The notes under the pieces were generated by a model. The model saw nothing but the letters and a program-made list of their open reading frames with translations. It was not told the DNA's origin and made no database searches. Position numbers and translations under genes: made by a program. A stretch of DNA of 64,000 bases from Streptomyces lydicus (GTDB lineage: Bacteria; Actinomycetota; Actinomycetes; Streptomycetales; Streptomycetaceae), in the NCBI RefSeq assembly GCF_000717345.1, contig NZ_JNZA01000035.1:1-64000 (forward strand), written 5' to 3'. Below are positions 18,673 to 26,813 of this stretch, piece by piece; the first letter of the stretch is position 1, and the number at the start of each line of letters is the position of its first letter.

Positions 18673-18748
18673 GCGGGGTCCGGCCGGATCAGGCCGGATC
18701 AGCGGGCCCGGCATGCTCCGAAAGACGCGGCCCAGGGCCGGCGCCGGC

Positions 18749-18940
18749 TCAGCCGGTCACCTCGGCCTGCTGGGCCCGCTCCAGCTTCGCCTTGCGGACG
18801 TAGAACCACGCCATGTTGCTGGAGATACCGGCCAGCAGGACCCAGACGATCCCGACGAAGCTGCCCTCCACGAAGGAGACGACGGCTGCGGCGACGGCGA
18901 GAGCGCAGACGGCGAGGGCCATGAGGGCGAGTCGGGGCAT
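18749..18940 (-). CDS. Small two-helix membrane protein
   Basis: A 63-residue protein with two hydrophobic segments (about residues 4-22 and 27-45) and a charged tail RKAKLERAQQAEVTG. AGGAG sits 8 nt before the ATG, which supports it as a real gene. I recognise no family. It is convergent with the site-2 protease and divergent from the secreted protein gene. Confidence 0.7.
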   Translation of the reverse strand: MPRLALMALAVCALAVAAAVVSFVEGSFVGIVWVLLAGISSNMAWFYVRKAKLERAQQAEVTG

Positions 18941-19129
18941 GGGATCGGCTCCTGTCGGAGAGTGGTGCGGTCCTCCCCAGTGTCCCCCATGACCCGACGG
19001 ACCAGGGCCCGCCCCCACCCGGCCGGGGGGCGAGCGGCGCGTGTCCGGGAACCCTGCGGAGCCGTTGGCAGGGGGACGGCATGCGTCCTCGCCGTCGCCC
19101 GACCGTCCCCTCGTCACCGGGAGAACACC

Positions 19130-19531
19130 ATGGTCCGCCCTCTCCTGCTCCGGCCGCGGCTCGGCCGGGTCGCCGCCGCCGGGCTGTGCGCCGCGTCCCT
19201 CGCCCTCGCGCAGGCGACGCCGGCGGCCGCGGCCGAGAAGAAGGTCTCCTTCTCCTTCACGTACAGGATGTACTCGACCACCTGGGCGCAGAGGGCCGGC
19301 AAGCTGCACATCCGGTTCACCCGGTGCTGGTCGCAGCGGGAGTTCCATGCGCTGCTCATCCGGAAGAAGGTGGGCCCCGACACGAAAATGGAGGGGCACA
19401 CCGTGCGGTGCGTCCCGCACCGGCGGGCGTACTTCGACGCGCCCGTGGCGGGCGCGTACTACTTCGAGTTCACCAAGCTCAACGACGGTGAGCCGATCCG
19501 GGGCAACGCCACCGTCACCTTCCCCCGCTGA
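19130..19531 (+). CDS. Small secreted protein
   Basis: A 133-residue exported protein with a signal peptide (Arg-rich start, hydrophobic core, cleavage probably after ATPAAAA near residue 35). The mature part of about 98 residues is basic and aromatic, with two Cys (FTRCW and VRCVP) that could form a disulfide. I do not recognise the family. The ATG is preceded by GGGAGA. A strong hairpin follows. Confidence 0.75.
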   Translation: MVRPLLLRPRLGRVAAAGLCAASLALAQATPAAAAEKKVSFSFTYRMYSTTWAQRAGKLHIRFTRCWSQREFHALLIRKKVGPDTKMEGHTVRCVPHRRAYFDAPVAGAYYFEFTKLNDGEPIRGNATVTFPR

Positions 19532-19535
19532 GGCC

Positions 19536-19582
19536 CCGCCCGTCGGGCCGGGACCCGGAAGGGGTGCCGGCCCGACGGGCGG
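19536..19582. terminator. Terminator between the secreted protein and F420 reductase genes
   Basis: CCGCCCGTCGGGCCGG at 19536-19551 is exactly inverted at 19567-19582. It lies between convergent genes, 4 bp after one stop and 10 bp before the other. Confidence 0.85.
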
Positions 19583-19592
19583 AACGCGGGAC

Positions 19593-20324
19593 TCAGACGT
19601 CCGTGACCCGCAGCCCGGCGTGGGCCTTGTACCGCCGGTTGACCGAGATCAGGTTGGCGACCAGCGACTCGACCTGGTGGGCGTTGCGCAGCCGGCCGGC
19701 GAAGACGCCGCGCATGCCGGGGATGCGGGCGGCCAGCGCCTGCACCAGGTCGGTGTCGGCGCGGGACTCGCCGAGCACCATCACATCGGTGTCGATCTGC
19801 TCGATCGCGGGGTCCTGGAGCAGTACCGCGGACAGGTGGTGGAAGGCGGCGGCGACCCGGGAGTCGGGCAGCAGGGCGGCGGCCTGCTCGGCGGCGCTGC
19901 CCTCCTCCGGCTTGAGCGCGTAGGCGCCCTTCTTGTCGAAGCCGAGCGGGTTGACGCAGTCGATGACGAGCTTGCCGGCCAGCGGCTCGCGCAGCGCCTG
20001 GAGCGTCTTGGCGTGTCCTTCCCAGGGCACGGCCACGATCACCACATCGCTGCGGCGGGCGCACTCGGCGTTCTCGGCGCCCTCGATGCCGAGGCCGAGC
20101 TCCGAGGCGGCGTTCTGTGCGCGCTCGGCGGCGCGGGAGCCGATGATCACCTTCTGGCCGGCCTTGGCGAGCCGGTAGGCCAGGCCGCGGCCCTGGTCAC
20201 CGGTGCCGCCGAGGACACCGACCACGAGACCGGACACGTCCGGGAGGTCCCACGGGTCGCGCCGGAGGGCGGCCTTGGCGCGGGTCGCGGCGTTCGGGGA
20301 GTGGGCATCGTCAGGAGTAGTCAT
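19593..20324 (-). CDS. npdG: NADPH-dependent F420 reductase
   Basis: A 243-residue Rossmann-fold enzyme that transfers hydride between NADPH and coenzyme F420, supplying reduced F420. The nucleotide motif GGTGDQGRGLAYRLA is near residues 38-52, with IIGSRAAERA after strand 2 for NADP selectivity, and AVPWEGH and CVNPLGFDKKG later. An N-terminal extension of about 30 residues precedes the fold. The gene stands alone, divergent from none of the F420 biosynthesis genes. Confidence 0.9.
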   Translation of the reverse strand: MTTPDDAHSPNAATRAKAALRRDPWDLPDVSGLVVGVLGGTGDQGRGLAYRLAKAGQKVIIGSRAAERAQNAASELGLGIEGAENAECARRSDVVIVAVPWEGHAKTLQALREPLAGKLVIDCVNPLGFDKKGAYALKPEEGSAAEQAAALLPDSRVAAAFHHLSAVLLQDPAIEQIDTDVMVLGESRADTDLVQALAARIPGMRGVFAGRLRNAHQVESLVANLISVNRRYKAHAGLRVTDV

Positions 20325-20403
20325 GCCAGCGATCCTGTCACGCGGGTGCGGCCGGGCGCGGGCCGGTGAGCGAGTGGTGCCGCCGGTCGCCGGCCCGCCG
20401 GGA

Positions 20404-21306
20404 TCACGCCTTGACGCTGCCCTCCGTCAGCCCCGTACGCCAGTAGCGCTGGAGCACGGTCATCAGCACCATCAGCGGCAGCACGGACAGGAACGCGCCG
20501 CCCACCGTGTACTGGTAGAGCACCGGCTGGCGGTCCGCGTAACCGGTCCACGACGTCAGGCCCAGCTGGATCGGGTAGAGGTCGGAGTCCGAGAGCATCA
20601 CCAGCGGCAGGAAGTAGTTGTTCCAGATGTGGACGAACTGGAACAGGAAGACGGTGACCAGCGCGGGCGTCATCAGCCGCAGGCCGAGCCCGCCGAAGAT
20701 CCGGGCCTCGCCCGCGCCGTCGATCCGGGCCGCCTCCAGCAGCGAGTCGGGCACCGCGGCGGCCGCGTAGATCCGGCAGAGGTAGACGCCGAAGGGGCTG
20801 ACCGTACTGGGGATGAGGACCGCCCAGTACGTGTCGGCGAGGCCCATCGAGCTGAAGAGGAAGTAGAGCGGGAGGGCGAGCGCGGTCCCGGGGATCAGCA
20901 CCCCGGCGAGCACGACGTTGAAGACCGCCTCCCGGCCGCGGAAGGGGAATTTGGCCAGCGCGTAGCCGGCCGCCGCGGACAGCAGGGTGGCGCAGACCGC
21001 GCCGATCCCGGCGTACAGCAGGGAGTTGGCGAACCAGCGGAGGTAGATCCCGTGGTCGTAGGTGAGGACGTCGGCGAGGTGGTCGAGGGGGTGCGGATGG
21101 GCGGAGAACCAGAAGCCGAAGGTGCCGAAGAGGTCGGCGCTGTTCTTGGTGGTGGAGACGATCAGCCAGTAGACGGGGGTCAGGAAGTAGAGCGCGGCGA
21201 CGGTCAGCAGCGACGCGGTGATGATCCGGTAGCGCACGGGGGGCTGGGTGGTCCGCGCGCGGGCCGGGCGCCGGGGCGTCCGGGCGCGGGCGGGGAGCCG
21301 GGTCAT
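20404..21306 (-). CDS. Sugar ABC transporter permease, MalG type
   Basis: A 300-residue inner-membrane permease of the CUT1 carbohydrate importers. Six membrane segments are visible after an Arg-rich N-terminus. The EAA loop appears as EAARIDGAGEARIFGGLGLRLMTP, which contacts the ATPase. The start overlaps the previous permease's stop in an ATGA. The solute is inferred to be sialic acid or a related sugar from the neighbours. No ATPase gene is present, as is common in Streptomyces, where MsiK serves many importers. Confidence 0.9.
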   Translation of the reverse strand: MTRLPARARTPRRPARARTTQPPVRYRIITASLLTVAALYFLTPVYWLIVSTTKNSADLFGTFGFWFSAHPHPLDHLADVLTYDHGIYLRWFANSLLYAGIGAVCATLLSAAAGYALAKFPFRGREAVFNVVLAGVLIPGTALALPLYFLFSSMGLADTYWAVLIPSTVSPFGVYLCRIYAAAAVPDSLLEAARIDGAGEARIFGGLGLRLMTPALVTVFLFQFVHIWNNYFLPLVMLSDSDLYPIQLGLTSWTGYADRQPVLYQYTVGGAFLSVLPLMVLMTVLQRYWRTGLTEGSVKA

Positions 21307-22283
21307 CCGCGGTCCTTCGCGCGCCCGCCGACCAGCCGCAGGAAGCCGAAGGACAGCCCGCACGCCACCAGGGCGAGCAGCACCGCCTCGGCCGCCGCCA
21401 CATGCTGGTTGTTGCCGACGAACGCCTCGCTGTAGGCGTGCAGGTTGGGGGTGAAGCCGGAGTCGATGGAGGAGGCGAGCGGCCGCAGCACCATCGGCTC
21501 GGCGAACAGCTGGAGGGTGCCGATGATGCTGAAGACGGTGGTCAGCACGAGCGCCGGGCGGATCAGCGGGAGCTTGATGTGCCGGGCGACCTGCCAGGCG
21601 TTGGCGCCGTCGATCCGCGCCGCCTCGTACAGCTCGCCGGGTACGGCCTTGAGCTGGGCTATCAGCACCAGCATGTTGTAGCCGGTGAACTGCCAGACGA
21701 CGATGTTGGCGATGGCCCACAGCACGCTGCCGCGGGAGAGGAAGTCCACGTCCCAGCCGAGCGCGCCGGCGATCTTCACCAGCGGGCTGATGCCGGGTAC
21801 GTAGAGGAAGCCCCAGAGGATCGAGGCGATCACCCCGGGCACGCCGTACGGCAGGAAGAAGGCGCTGCGGAAGAAGGTGACGGCGCGGGCACCGGCACTC
21901 TCCAGGAGCAGGGCGAGGGCGGTGGCGAGGACGAGCATCAGCGGGATCTGCACGGCGCCGAAGAGCAGCACCCGCCCGAAGCCGGCCAGGAACCGCCCGT
22001 CGGAGAGCGCCTGCGCGTAGTTGGCGAGGCCCGCGAACGCCTCGTGTTCCCGGCCGCCGAGGCCGAGCGGGCCGGTGCGCTCGGTGGTGTACAGGCTCTG
22101 GTGGAGGGCGTAGACGATCGGGGCGAGGAAGCAGAGACAGAAGACGGCGAGGAAGGGCAGGACGAAACAGGCCGCGGCCCGGGCGTTGCGGGCCTCGGTG
22201 CGGGTCGCGCGGCGGGGGCGGCGGCGCGGGGCCGGCCGCCCGGGGGCGACCGGCGCGGCGCGGCTCAGGGTGTCCCGGCTCAC
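21303..22283 (-). CDS. Sugar ABC transporter permease, MalF type
   Basis: A 326-residue permease forming a heterodimer with the MalG-type subunit. After a basic N-terminal tail (about 35 residues) come six membrane segments, and the EAA loop reads YEAARIDGANAWQVARHIKLPLIRP. The GTG start overlaps the stop of the solute-binding protein gene. The three genes form a compact leftward operon. Confidence 0.9.
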   Translation of the reverse strand: MSRDTLSRAAPVAPGRPAPRRRPRRATRTEARNARAAACFVLPFLAVFCLCFLAPIVYALHQSLYTTERTGPLGLGGREHEAFAGLANYAQALSDGRFLAGFGRVLLFGAVQIPLMLVLATALALLLESAGARAVTFFRSAFFLPYGVPGVIASILWGFLYVPGISPLVKIAGALGWDVDFLSRGSVLWAIANIVVWQFTGYNMLVLIAQLKAVPGELYEAARIDGANAWQVARHIKLPLIRPALVLTTVFSIIGTLQLFAEPMVLRPLASSIDSGFTPNLHAYSEAFVGNNQHVAAAEAVLLALVACGLSFGFLRLVGGRAKDRG

Positions 22284-23614
22284 CCGCCGCTCTCCACCTT
22301 CAGGCCCTTGCCCTTGAGGTCGGCGAGGGTCTGGCCCTGCACCTTGGTGAGGGCGGAGCGGAAGGAGCTGCCGTCGGCGAGCGCGTCGGTGAAGGCGTCG
22401 CCGAGCCGCTGGTAGAGGGTGTCGACGCCGGGGCCCCACTGCCAGCTGGTGTCGACGTGGGCCCCGGCGTCCGCGAAGATCTTGCTGTACGCCTGGCCGC
22501 CGAAGAACGCCTTGTCGACGTCGAGGTCGGCGGTGGAGTAGCCCTTCTTCGCGCTGGGGAAGCCGTAGCCGCCGTCGATGAGCAGGGCGATCGACTCGGG
22601 GTCGGTGTTGAGCCAGACCGCGAAGTCCAGGGCGTCCTTGGGGTAGCTCGCCTTGGCGAAGACGGCGGTGGTCGAGCCGCCCCAGTTGGCGAAGTCCTTG
22701 CCGCCGGCCTGCCACTGCGGCAGCGGCGCGGCCCGCCATCTGCCCTTGGTGCCCGGCGCGTTGCCGACCAGCAGTGCGTCGCCCCAACTGGCGCCCACCC
22801 AGGCGGCGATGGCGCCGGTCTGGAGGTCCTTGTACCAGGCGTTCTGGCGGTCGGGGATGGTCTTGACGAGCTTCTGCTTGACGAGGGATTCCCAGTAGTC
22901 GGCGACCCTGCGGGTGGGTTCGTCGTCGATGTGCACGATCCAGGTGTCGCCGTGGTTGGCGTACCACTTGGCGCCGGCCTGCCAGGCGAGGCCGGAGAAC
23001 CGGTTGCCGTTGGTGGGCGCGAAGGTCTCGATCCAGGCGCCCTTCCTGCGGACGGCCTTGGCGGCGGCCTCGTACTCGTCCCACGTGGTGGGGGTCCGCA
23101 CCCCCCACTCGTCGAAGAGGTCCTGTCGGACGAACAGGCCCATCGGCCCGGACGCCTGCGGAACGGCGTAGATGCCCTTGCCGAAGACGGACTGCTGCCA
23201 CTGCCAGCCGAAGAACTTGTCCTTGTGGCGGGCGGCGCCGAGCGGGGCGAGGTCGAGCAGCCCGTTGTCGAGCAGGAAGCTGGGGATGACCGGGAACTCG
23301 ATCTGGCCGAGGTCGGGCGGGTTGCCGGCCTTCACGGCGGCGTGCATCTTCGCGTACTGCTCGCCGTTGACCGCCGACACCTTCTCGACCTTGACCTGCA
23401 CCTCCGGGTTCTTGCGGTTCCACAGGTCGACGGGCTTGTCGATGCCCGGCACCCAGGACCAGAAGGTCAGGTTGATCTTCTGGCCCTTCTTGCGTTCCCG
23501 GGGCGCCCGGCCGTCACCGTCGCCGCTGTCGCCGCAGCCGGCGAGCGCGAAGCCGGCGGCGAGCGCGGCCGCCCCGCCCAGGACCGTTCTGCGGTGCATC
23601 GGATTGCTGGTCAT
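22280..23614 (-). CDS. Sugar-binding lipoprotein of an ABC importer
   Basis: A 444-residue extracellular solute-binding protein, family 1. The signal sequence has twin Arg (HRRTVLGG), a hydrophobic core and the lipobox LAGC near residue 27, so it is probably membrane-anchored. The mature protein has the family opening NLTFWSWVPG and YAVPQASGPMGLFVRQDLFDEWG. It feeds the two downstream permeases. Its start overlaps the end of the sialidase remnant, so the remnant still sits in the operon. Sialic acid or N-acetylmannosamine is the guessed ligand from locus context. Confidence 0.9.
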   Translation of the reverse strand: MTSNPMHRRTVLGGAAALAAGFALAGCGDSGDGDGRAPRERKKGQKINLTFWSWVPGIDKPVDLWNRKNPEVQVKVEKVSAVNGEQYAKMHAAVKAGNPPDLGQIEFPVIPSFLLDNGLLDLAPLGAARHKDKFFGWQWQQSVFGKGIYAVPQASGPMGLFVRQDLFDEWGVRTPTTWDEYEAAAKAVRRKGAWIETFAPTNGNRFSGLAWQAGAKWYANHGDTWIVHIDDEPTRRVADYWESLVKQKLVKTIPDRQNAWYKDLQTGAIAAWVGASWGDALLVGNAPGTKGRWRAAPLPQWQAGGKDFANWGGSTTAVFAKASYPKDALDFAVWLNTDPESIALLIDGGYGFPSAKKGYSTADLDVDKAFFGGQAYSKIFADAGAHVDTSWQWGPGVDTLYQRLGDAFTDALADGSSFRSALTKVQGQTLADLKGKGLKVESGG

Positions 23615-23959
23615 CGCGGTTCCTCCACGGGGATGCGGCGGAAGGTGATCGTCGAGTACGCGCTGAAGTCACCGGTCTCGGGGAGCAGTCCGACGGTCTC
23701 GGGGTCGAGGCGTACGAGGTCGGAGCAGGCGCCCGGGAGCCCGCTGACTGCGTGCGCGGTGGGCCAGGTCAGGCCGCCGTCGCGGCCGGCGCGGAGGGTG
23801 AGCAGGGCGCGGGCGGCCGGGTGGCCGGGTCCGGTCGCGTGCCAGCGCCACTGCGGCAGTTCGGCCTGGTCGGTGATCTCGCGGAGCGGGCGCCAGGACG
23901 CGCCGTCGTCGTCGCGGCACCGAGCTCTCGTACGCCACGGGTCACCCCCAATGGGCAGG
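23611..23959 (-). pseudogene. Exo-alpha-sialidase remnant, internally deleted
   Basis: The reading frame contains two separated parts of a sialidase. The first (DDDGASWRPLREIT, then WRWHATGPGH) matches an early Asp-box and the strand after it. The second (GRDGGLTWPTAHAVSGLPG, then ETGDFSAYSTITFRRIP) matches the last Asp-box and the C-terminal end including the conserved Glu and Tyr. The roughly 200 residues normally between them are missing, as are the N-terminal RIP motif and catalytic Asp. No credible start is seen. Its stop overlaps the binding-protein ATG, so transcription of the operon is probably kept. It should be catalytically dead. Confidence 0.75.
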
Positions 23960-23964
23960 GACGT

Positions 23965-23981
23965 AGGACGTCCCTTGTCCT
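23965..23981 (-). promoter_or_regulatory. FadR-type operator upstream of the transporter operon
   Basis: AGGACGTCCCTTGTCCT is an imperfect palindrome closely matching the one upstream of the aldolase gene (AGGACATCCCATGTCCC). It sits directly upstream of the sialidase remnant, where the operon promoter should be. The likely binder is the FadR-type regulator encoded next door. Confidence 0.6.
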
Positions 23982-24107
23982 GTGCGGTGACCATAGGGAG
24001 CGCCCAACTGACCGTCAAGACAGCACACATGGCGCATTTCCGCGCCGGCAACGACACCGCCGACACGGGATGGCATCCCGGTGAACGGGATCAACGGGGC
24101 GGTGCCG

Positions 24108-24791
24108 CTATTCCGCCAGCCGGCGCCGGATGCCGTCGAAGTGCCGGTGTATCGCCTCCACGGCGCGGTCGCCGTCGCCCGCCTCCAGCGCGTCCACGAT
24201 CTCCTTGTGCTGACGGTAGGTCACCTCGGGGTCGGGGCGGCCGTCGGAGAGGTCCTCGCGCACCCGGCGCAGCGCCGCCCAGAACGCGTCCAGCACCTCG
24301 CTCAGGAGGTGGTTGCCCAGGGAGCGGTAGAGCGCGAGGTGGAAGGCCCGGTCGGTGGCGCTCTGCACCATGCCGCCGCGCGCCTCCTCCGCCATCCGCT
24401 GCACCAGGCCCTTGAGGACGGTGAGGTCCTCGGCGGGCAGCTCGCGGGCGACCGCGCCGATCAGGCCCGCCTCCAGCGCCTCGCGGACCTCCATCAGCTC
24501 GTACAGGCTCGGCTCGCCCTGGTGGTGGCGGACCGCCGCGCGGAAGGCGACACCCTCGACGAACGGCTCCAGGGTGAGCGGGCCGACGTAGGTGCCGAAG
24601 CCGTGCCGGATCTCGACGATGCGCATGGCCTGCAGCGCCTTGAGCGCCTCGCGCACCGAGTTGCGGCTGACGTCGAGCAGGCCGACCAGCTCGGCCTCGG
24701 TGGGCAGCGGGTCGCCCGGCACCAGCCCGCCCTGCAGGATCAACTGCTTGATCTGCGCCTGCACGTCCTCGGACATCGTCCCTCGCGCCAT
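24108..24791 (-). CDS. GntR/FadR family regulator of the sialic-acid locus
   Basis: A 227-residue repressor. The N-terminal winged helix-turn-helix (about residues 5-70: LVPGDPLPTEAELVGLLDVSRNSVREALKAL) is followed by an all-helical FCD domain (about 85-215) with metal-type His residues in FHLALYRSLGNH and RQHKEIVDAL. It is divergent from the aldolase gene and lies beside the transporter operon; matching palindromes occur at both promoters. The inducer is probably a sialic-acid catabolite. GGGAG precedes the ATG. Confidence 0.88.
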   Translation of the reverse strand: MARGTMSEDVQAQIKQLILQGGLVPGDPLPTEAELVGLLDVSRNSVREALKALQAMRIVEIRHGFGTYVGPLTLEPFVEGVAFRAAVRHHQGEPSLYELMEVREALEAGLIGAVARELPAEDLTVLKGLVQRMAEEARGGMVQSATDRAFHLALYRSLGNHLLSEVLDAFWAALRRVREDLSDGRPDPEVTYRQHKEIVDALEAGDGDRAVEAIHRHFDGIRRRLAE

Positions 24792-24972
24792 CGAATCTCC
24801 CTCTCCGCACCGCGTGTGCCGCACCGTCAGCCCGGCCGCGACGCCGGCCGCGACTCCCCCGAGTTCTTGAGGAGAGGGGGGACCCCCACCCAAGCCCTGA
24901 AGGAGCAGGGACCCGCATCGCCCGGTACGCACATCCTTGACCGACCGCCTGTGAACAGGGCTATTGTGCTCT

Positions 24973-24999
24973 GACATAGGACATCCCATGTCCCATGTC
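24973..24999 (+). promoter_or_regulatory. FadR-type operator upstream of the aldolase gene
   Basis: A 27-bp near-palindrome with outer arms GACAT and ATGTC and inner arms GGACAT and ATGTCC around CCC. The inner 17 bp (24978-24994) match the site in front of the transporter operon. It lies in the divergent gap between the regulator and the aldolase, suited to control of both. Confidence 0.65.
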
Positions 25000-25056
25000 T
25001 GACGACATCGCCACCCACGACGCCCACGTCCGACATCGGAGACCCCGGAGCCCGTC

Positions 25057-26016
25057 ATGGCACTGCCCGCCCCCCTTCACGGCGTGATCCCCCCGGTCTG
25101 CACCCCGCTCGGTCCGCAGGGCGAGGTCGACACCGAGTCGCTGACCCGCCTGGTCGGCCACCTCCTCGACGGCGGGGTGCACGGCCTGTTCGCGCTCGGC
25201 TCCACCAGCGAGGTCGCCTACCTCACCGACGACCAGCGCGCCACCGCCCTGGAAACCGTCGTCAAGGCCGCCGGCGGCCGGGTCCCGGTGCTCGCCGGCG
25301 CCATCGACACCACCACCCCGCGCGTCCTCGACCACGCCCGCACCGCCGCCGGCCTCGGCGCCGACGCCCTGGTCGCCACCGCGCCCTTCTACACCCGCAC
25401 CCACCCCCGGGAGATCGCCGACCACTTCCGCCGGCTGCGGTCCACCGTCGACCTCCCGCTCTTCGCCTACGACATCCCGATGGCCGTCCACACCAAGCTC
25501 CCGCCGTCCCTGGTGGCCGAACTGGCCGCGGACGGCACGCTTGCCGGGCTCAAGGACAGCAGCGGCGACGAGGGCGCGCTGCGCCGGCTGCTCGTACGGC
25601 TCGGCGGCCGCGCCGGCCGCCGCACCGGCCGGGCGCCCGGCTTCTCGGTCCTCACCGGCTCCGAACTGACCGTGGACGCCGCCCTGTTGGCGGGCGCCGA
25701 CGGCGTCGTCCCGGGCCTCGGCAACGTCGACCCGGCGGGCTACGTACGCCTCTACGACGCCGCACTGGCCGGCGACTGGGAGCGCGCGGCCGCCGAGCAG
25801 GAGCGGCTGGTCGCGCTCTTCGCGATCACCGACGCCGGTCCGGAGGCCGAGATGGGCCGCAGCTCCTCCGCCCTGGGCTCCTTCAAAGCCGCCCTGCACC
25901 TGCTCGGCGTGCTCGCCCGGGGCACCACGGCCTTCCCCCAGCGCCCGCTGAGCGAGGAGTCGGTCCAGGAGGTAGGACGTCGGCTCACCGCCGCCGGCCT
26001 GCCGCCGGTCCGCTGA
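25057..26016 (+). CDS. DHDPS/N-acetylneuraminate lyase family aldolase
   Basis: A 319-residue TIM-barrel class I aldolase. The family motif GSTSE is near residue 48, the catalytic Tyr138 lies in FAYDIP, and the Schiff-base Lys166 in GLKDSSGD. Family members cleave N-acetylneuraminate or condense pyruvate with aspartate semialdehyde. Here the neighbouring sugar importer, FadR-type regulator and sialidase remnant favour a sialic-acid lyase or related keto-acid aldolase over lysine biosynthesis. An insertion (GGRAGRRTGRAPG) follows the Lys strand. No ROK kinase or epimerase gene is adjacent, so the catabolic set here is incomplete. Confidence 0.85.
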   Translation: MALPAPLHGVIPPVCTPLGPQGEVDTESLTRLVGHLLDGGVHGLFALGSTSEVAYLTDDQRATALETVVKAAGGRVPVLAGAIDTTTPRVLDHARTAAGLGADALVATAPFYTRTHPREIADHFRRLRSTVDLPLFAYDIPMAVHTKLPPSLVAELAADGTLAGLKDSSGDEGALRRLLVRLGGRAGRRTGRAPGFSVLTGSELTVDAALLAGADGVVPGLGNVDPAGYVRLYDAALAGDWERAAAEQERLVALFAITDAGPEAEMGRSSSALGSFKAALHLLGVLARGTTAFPQRPLSEESVQEVGRRLTAAGLPPVR

Positions 26017-26097
26017 AGGCCGCCGGGGCAAGTCCCGTACGGGTGAATGCCGTTGAAGGCACAACCAGGCGTCCCGGGCCCGGGGAAGGATGCCGGC

Positions 26098-26727
26098 ATG
26101 GATGCCGTACGGGTCGCGCTGCTGCGTGAGGTGCTCGCCGGGACCGAGTGGATCCAGGACACCCGGCGGTTCGCCGGGTCGCTGCGTACCGCCGTGGCCG
26201 CGCACGGCGGCGGGCTGCTGCTGGTCGGCAGCGCCGCCTACGAGCCCTGGCACCTGGCCGCCCATCTGGACGACGAGGCCGCCTGGTCGGGGCTGCCGGA
26301 GCTGTCGCCGACGCTGGTGCGGCATCGCGTCCCGGGTGGCGCGCCGGCTCATCTCGCGGTGGGTCTCGGGCGCTTGGCGGCGGCCGGGCGCGGCGAGACG
26401 CTGCTGGTCGTGACGCCGGAGCAGCCCGGCGCCGGGCTGCTGGAGCGGGTGCACGACGCCCGGCGCAACGGTGCGACGGTGCTCGCCCTGGACGGCGGTG
26501 ACCGGGATCTGCACGCCCTCGCCCATGACGCGCTCGCCGCCCCGCCGGGCCCGCCCGAGGGCGCCGCCGGGACCGCCCAGGACCTCGACCTCGACACCGT
26601 CCAGCACCTGGTGAGCGCGGCGGCCGGCGAGAACAGCCTGCCCGCGCCCCGCCGGCGGCGCCGCTTCCGCGACCGACTGGCCCGTCTCGCCGACCAGTTG
26701 ACCGCCCCGCCGCCACCGCGCTGGTGA
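26098..26727 (+). CDS. Conserved-looking hypothetical protein
   Basis: A 209-residue soluble protein that I do not recognise. GGAAGGA lies 7 nt before the ATG. The middle has alternating hydrophobic strands and Gly-rich turns (GLLLVGSAAYEPWHL, GETLLVVTPEQPG, NGATVLALDGGD), resembling a Rossmann-like or SIS-type sugar-phosphate fold, followed by a Pro linker and a basic C-terminal tail (RRRRRFRDRLARL). The fold suggestion is weak. Confidence 0.7.
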   Translation: MDAVRVALLREVLAGTEWIQDTRRFAGSLRTAVAAHGGGLLLVGSAAYEPWHLAAHLDDEAAWSGLPELSPTLVRHRVPGGAPAHLAVGLGRLAAAGRGETLLVVTPEQPGAGLLERVHDARRNGATVLALDGGDRDLHALAHDALAAPPGPPEGAAGTAQDLDLDTVQHLVSAAAGENSLPAPRRRRRFRDRLARLADQLTAPPPPRW

Positions 26728-26813
26728 GCGGGCATCCGGGCCCGGGCGGGCCCCGGCCGGCCGGGGCGTAAATCCTTTGCGCCGGCCCGCGCCCGGGCGG
26801 ACGATGGTGCACC

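Noticed and set aside
22457..24415. 652-codon plus-strand frame over the binding protein and sialidase remnant
   Set aside because: No family motif; it is opposite a clear lipoprotein gene and runs through an operator and two other genes.
24792..25056. Possible short gene or extended N-terminus upstream of the FadR-type regulator
   Set aside because: The sequence crosses a 27-bp operator, and the ATG at 24791 has its own ribosome site.
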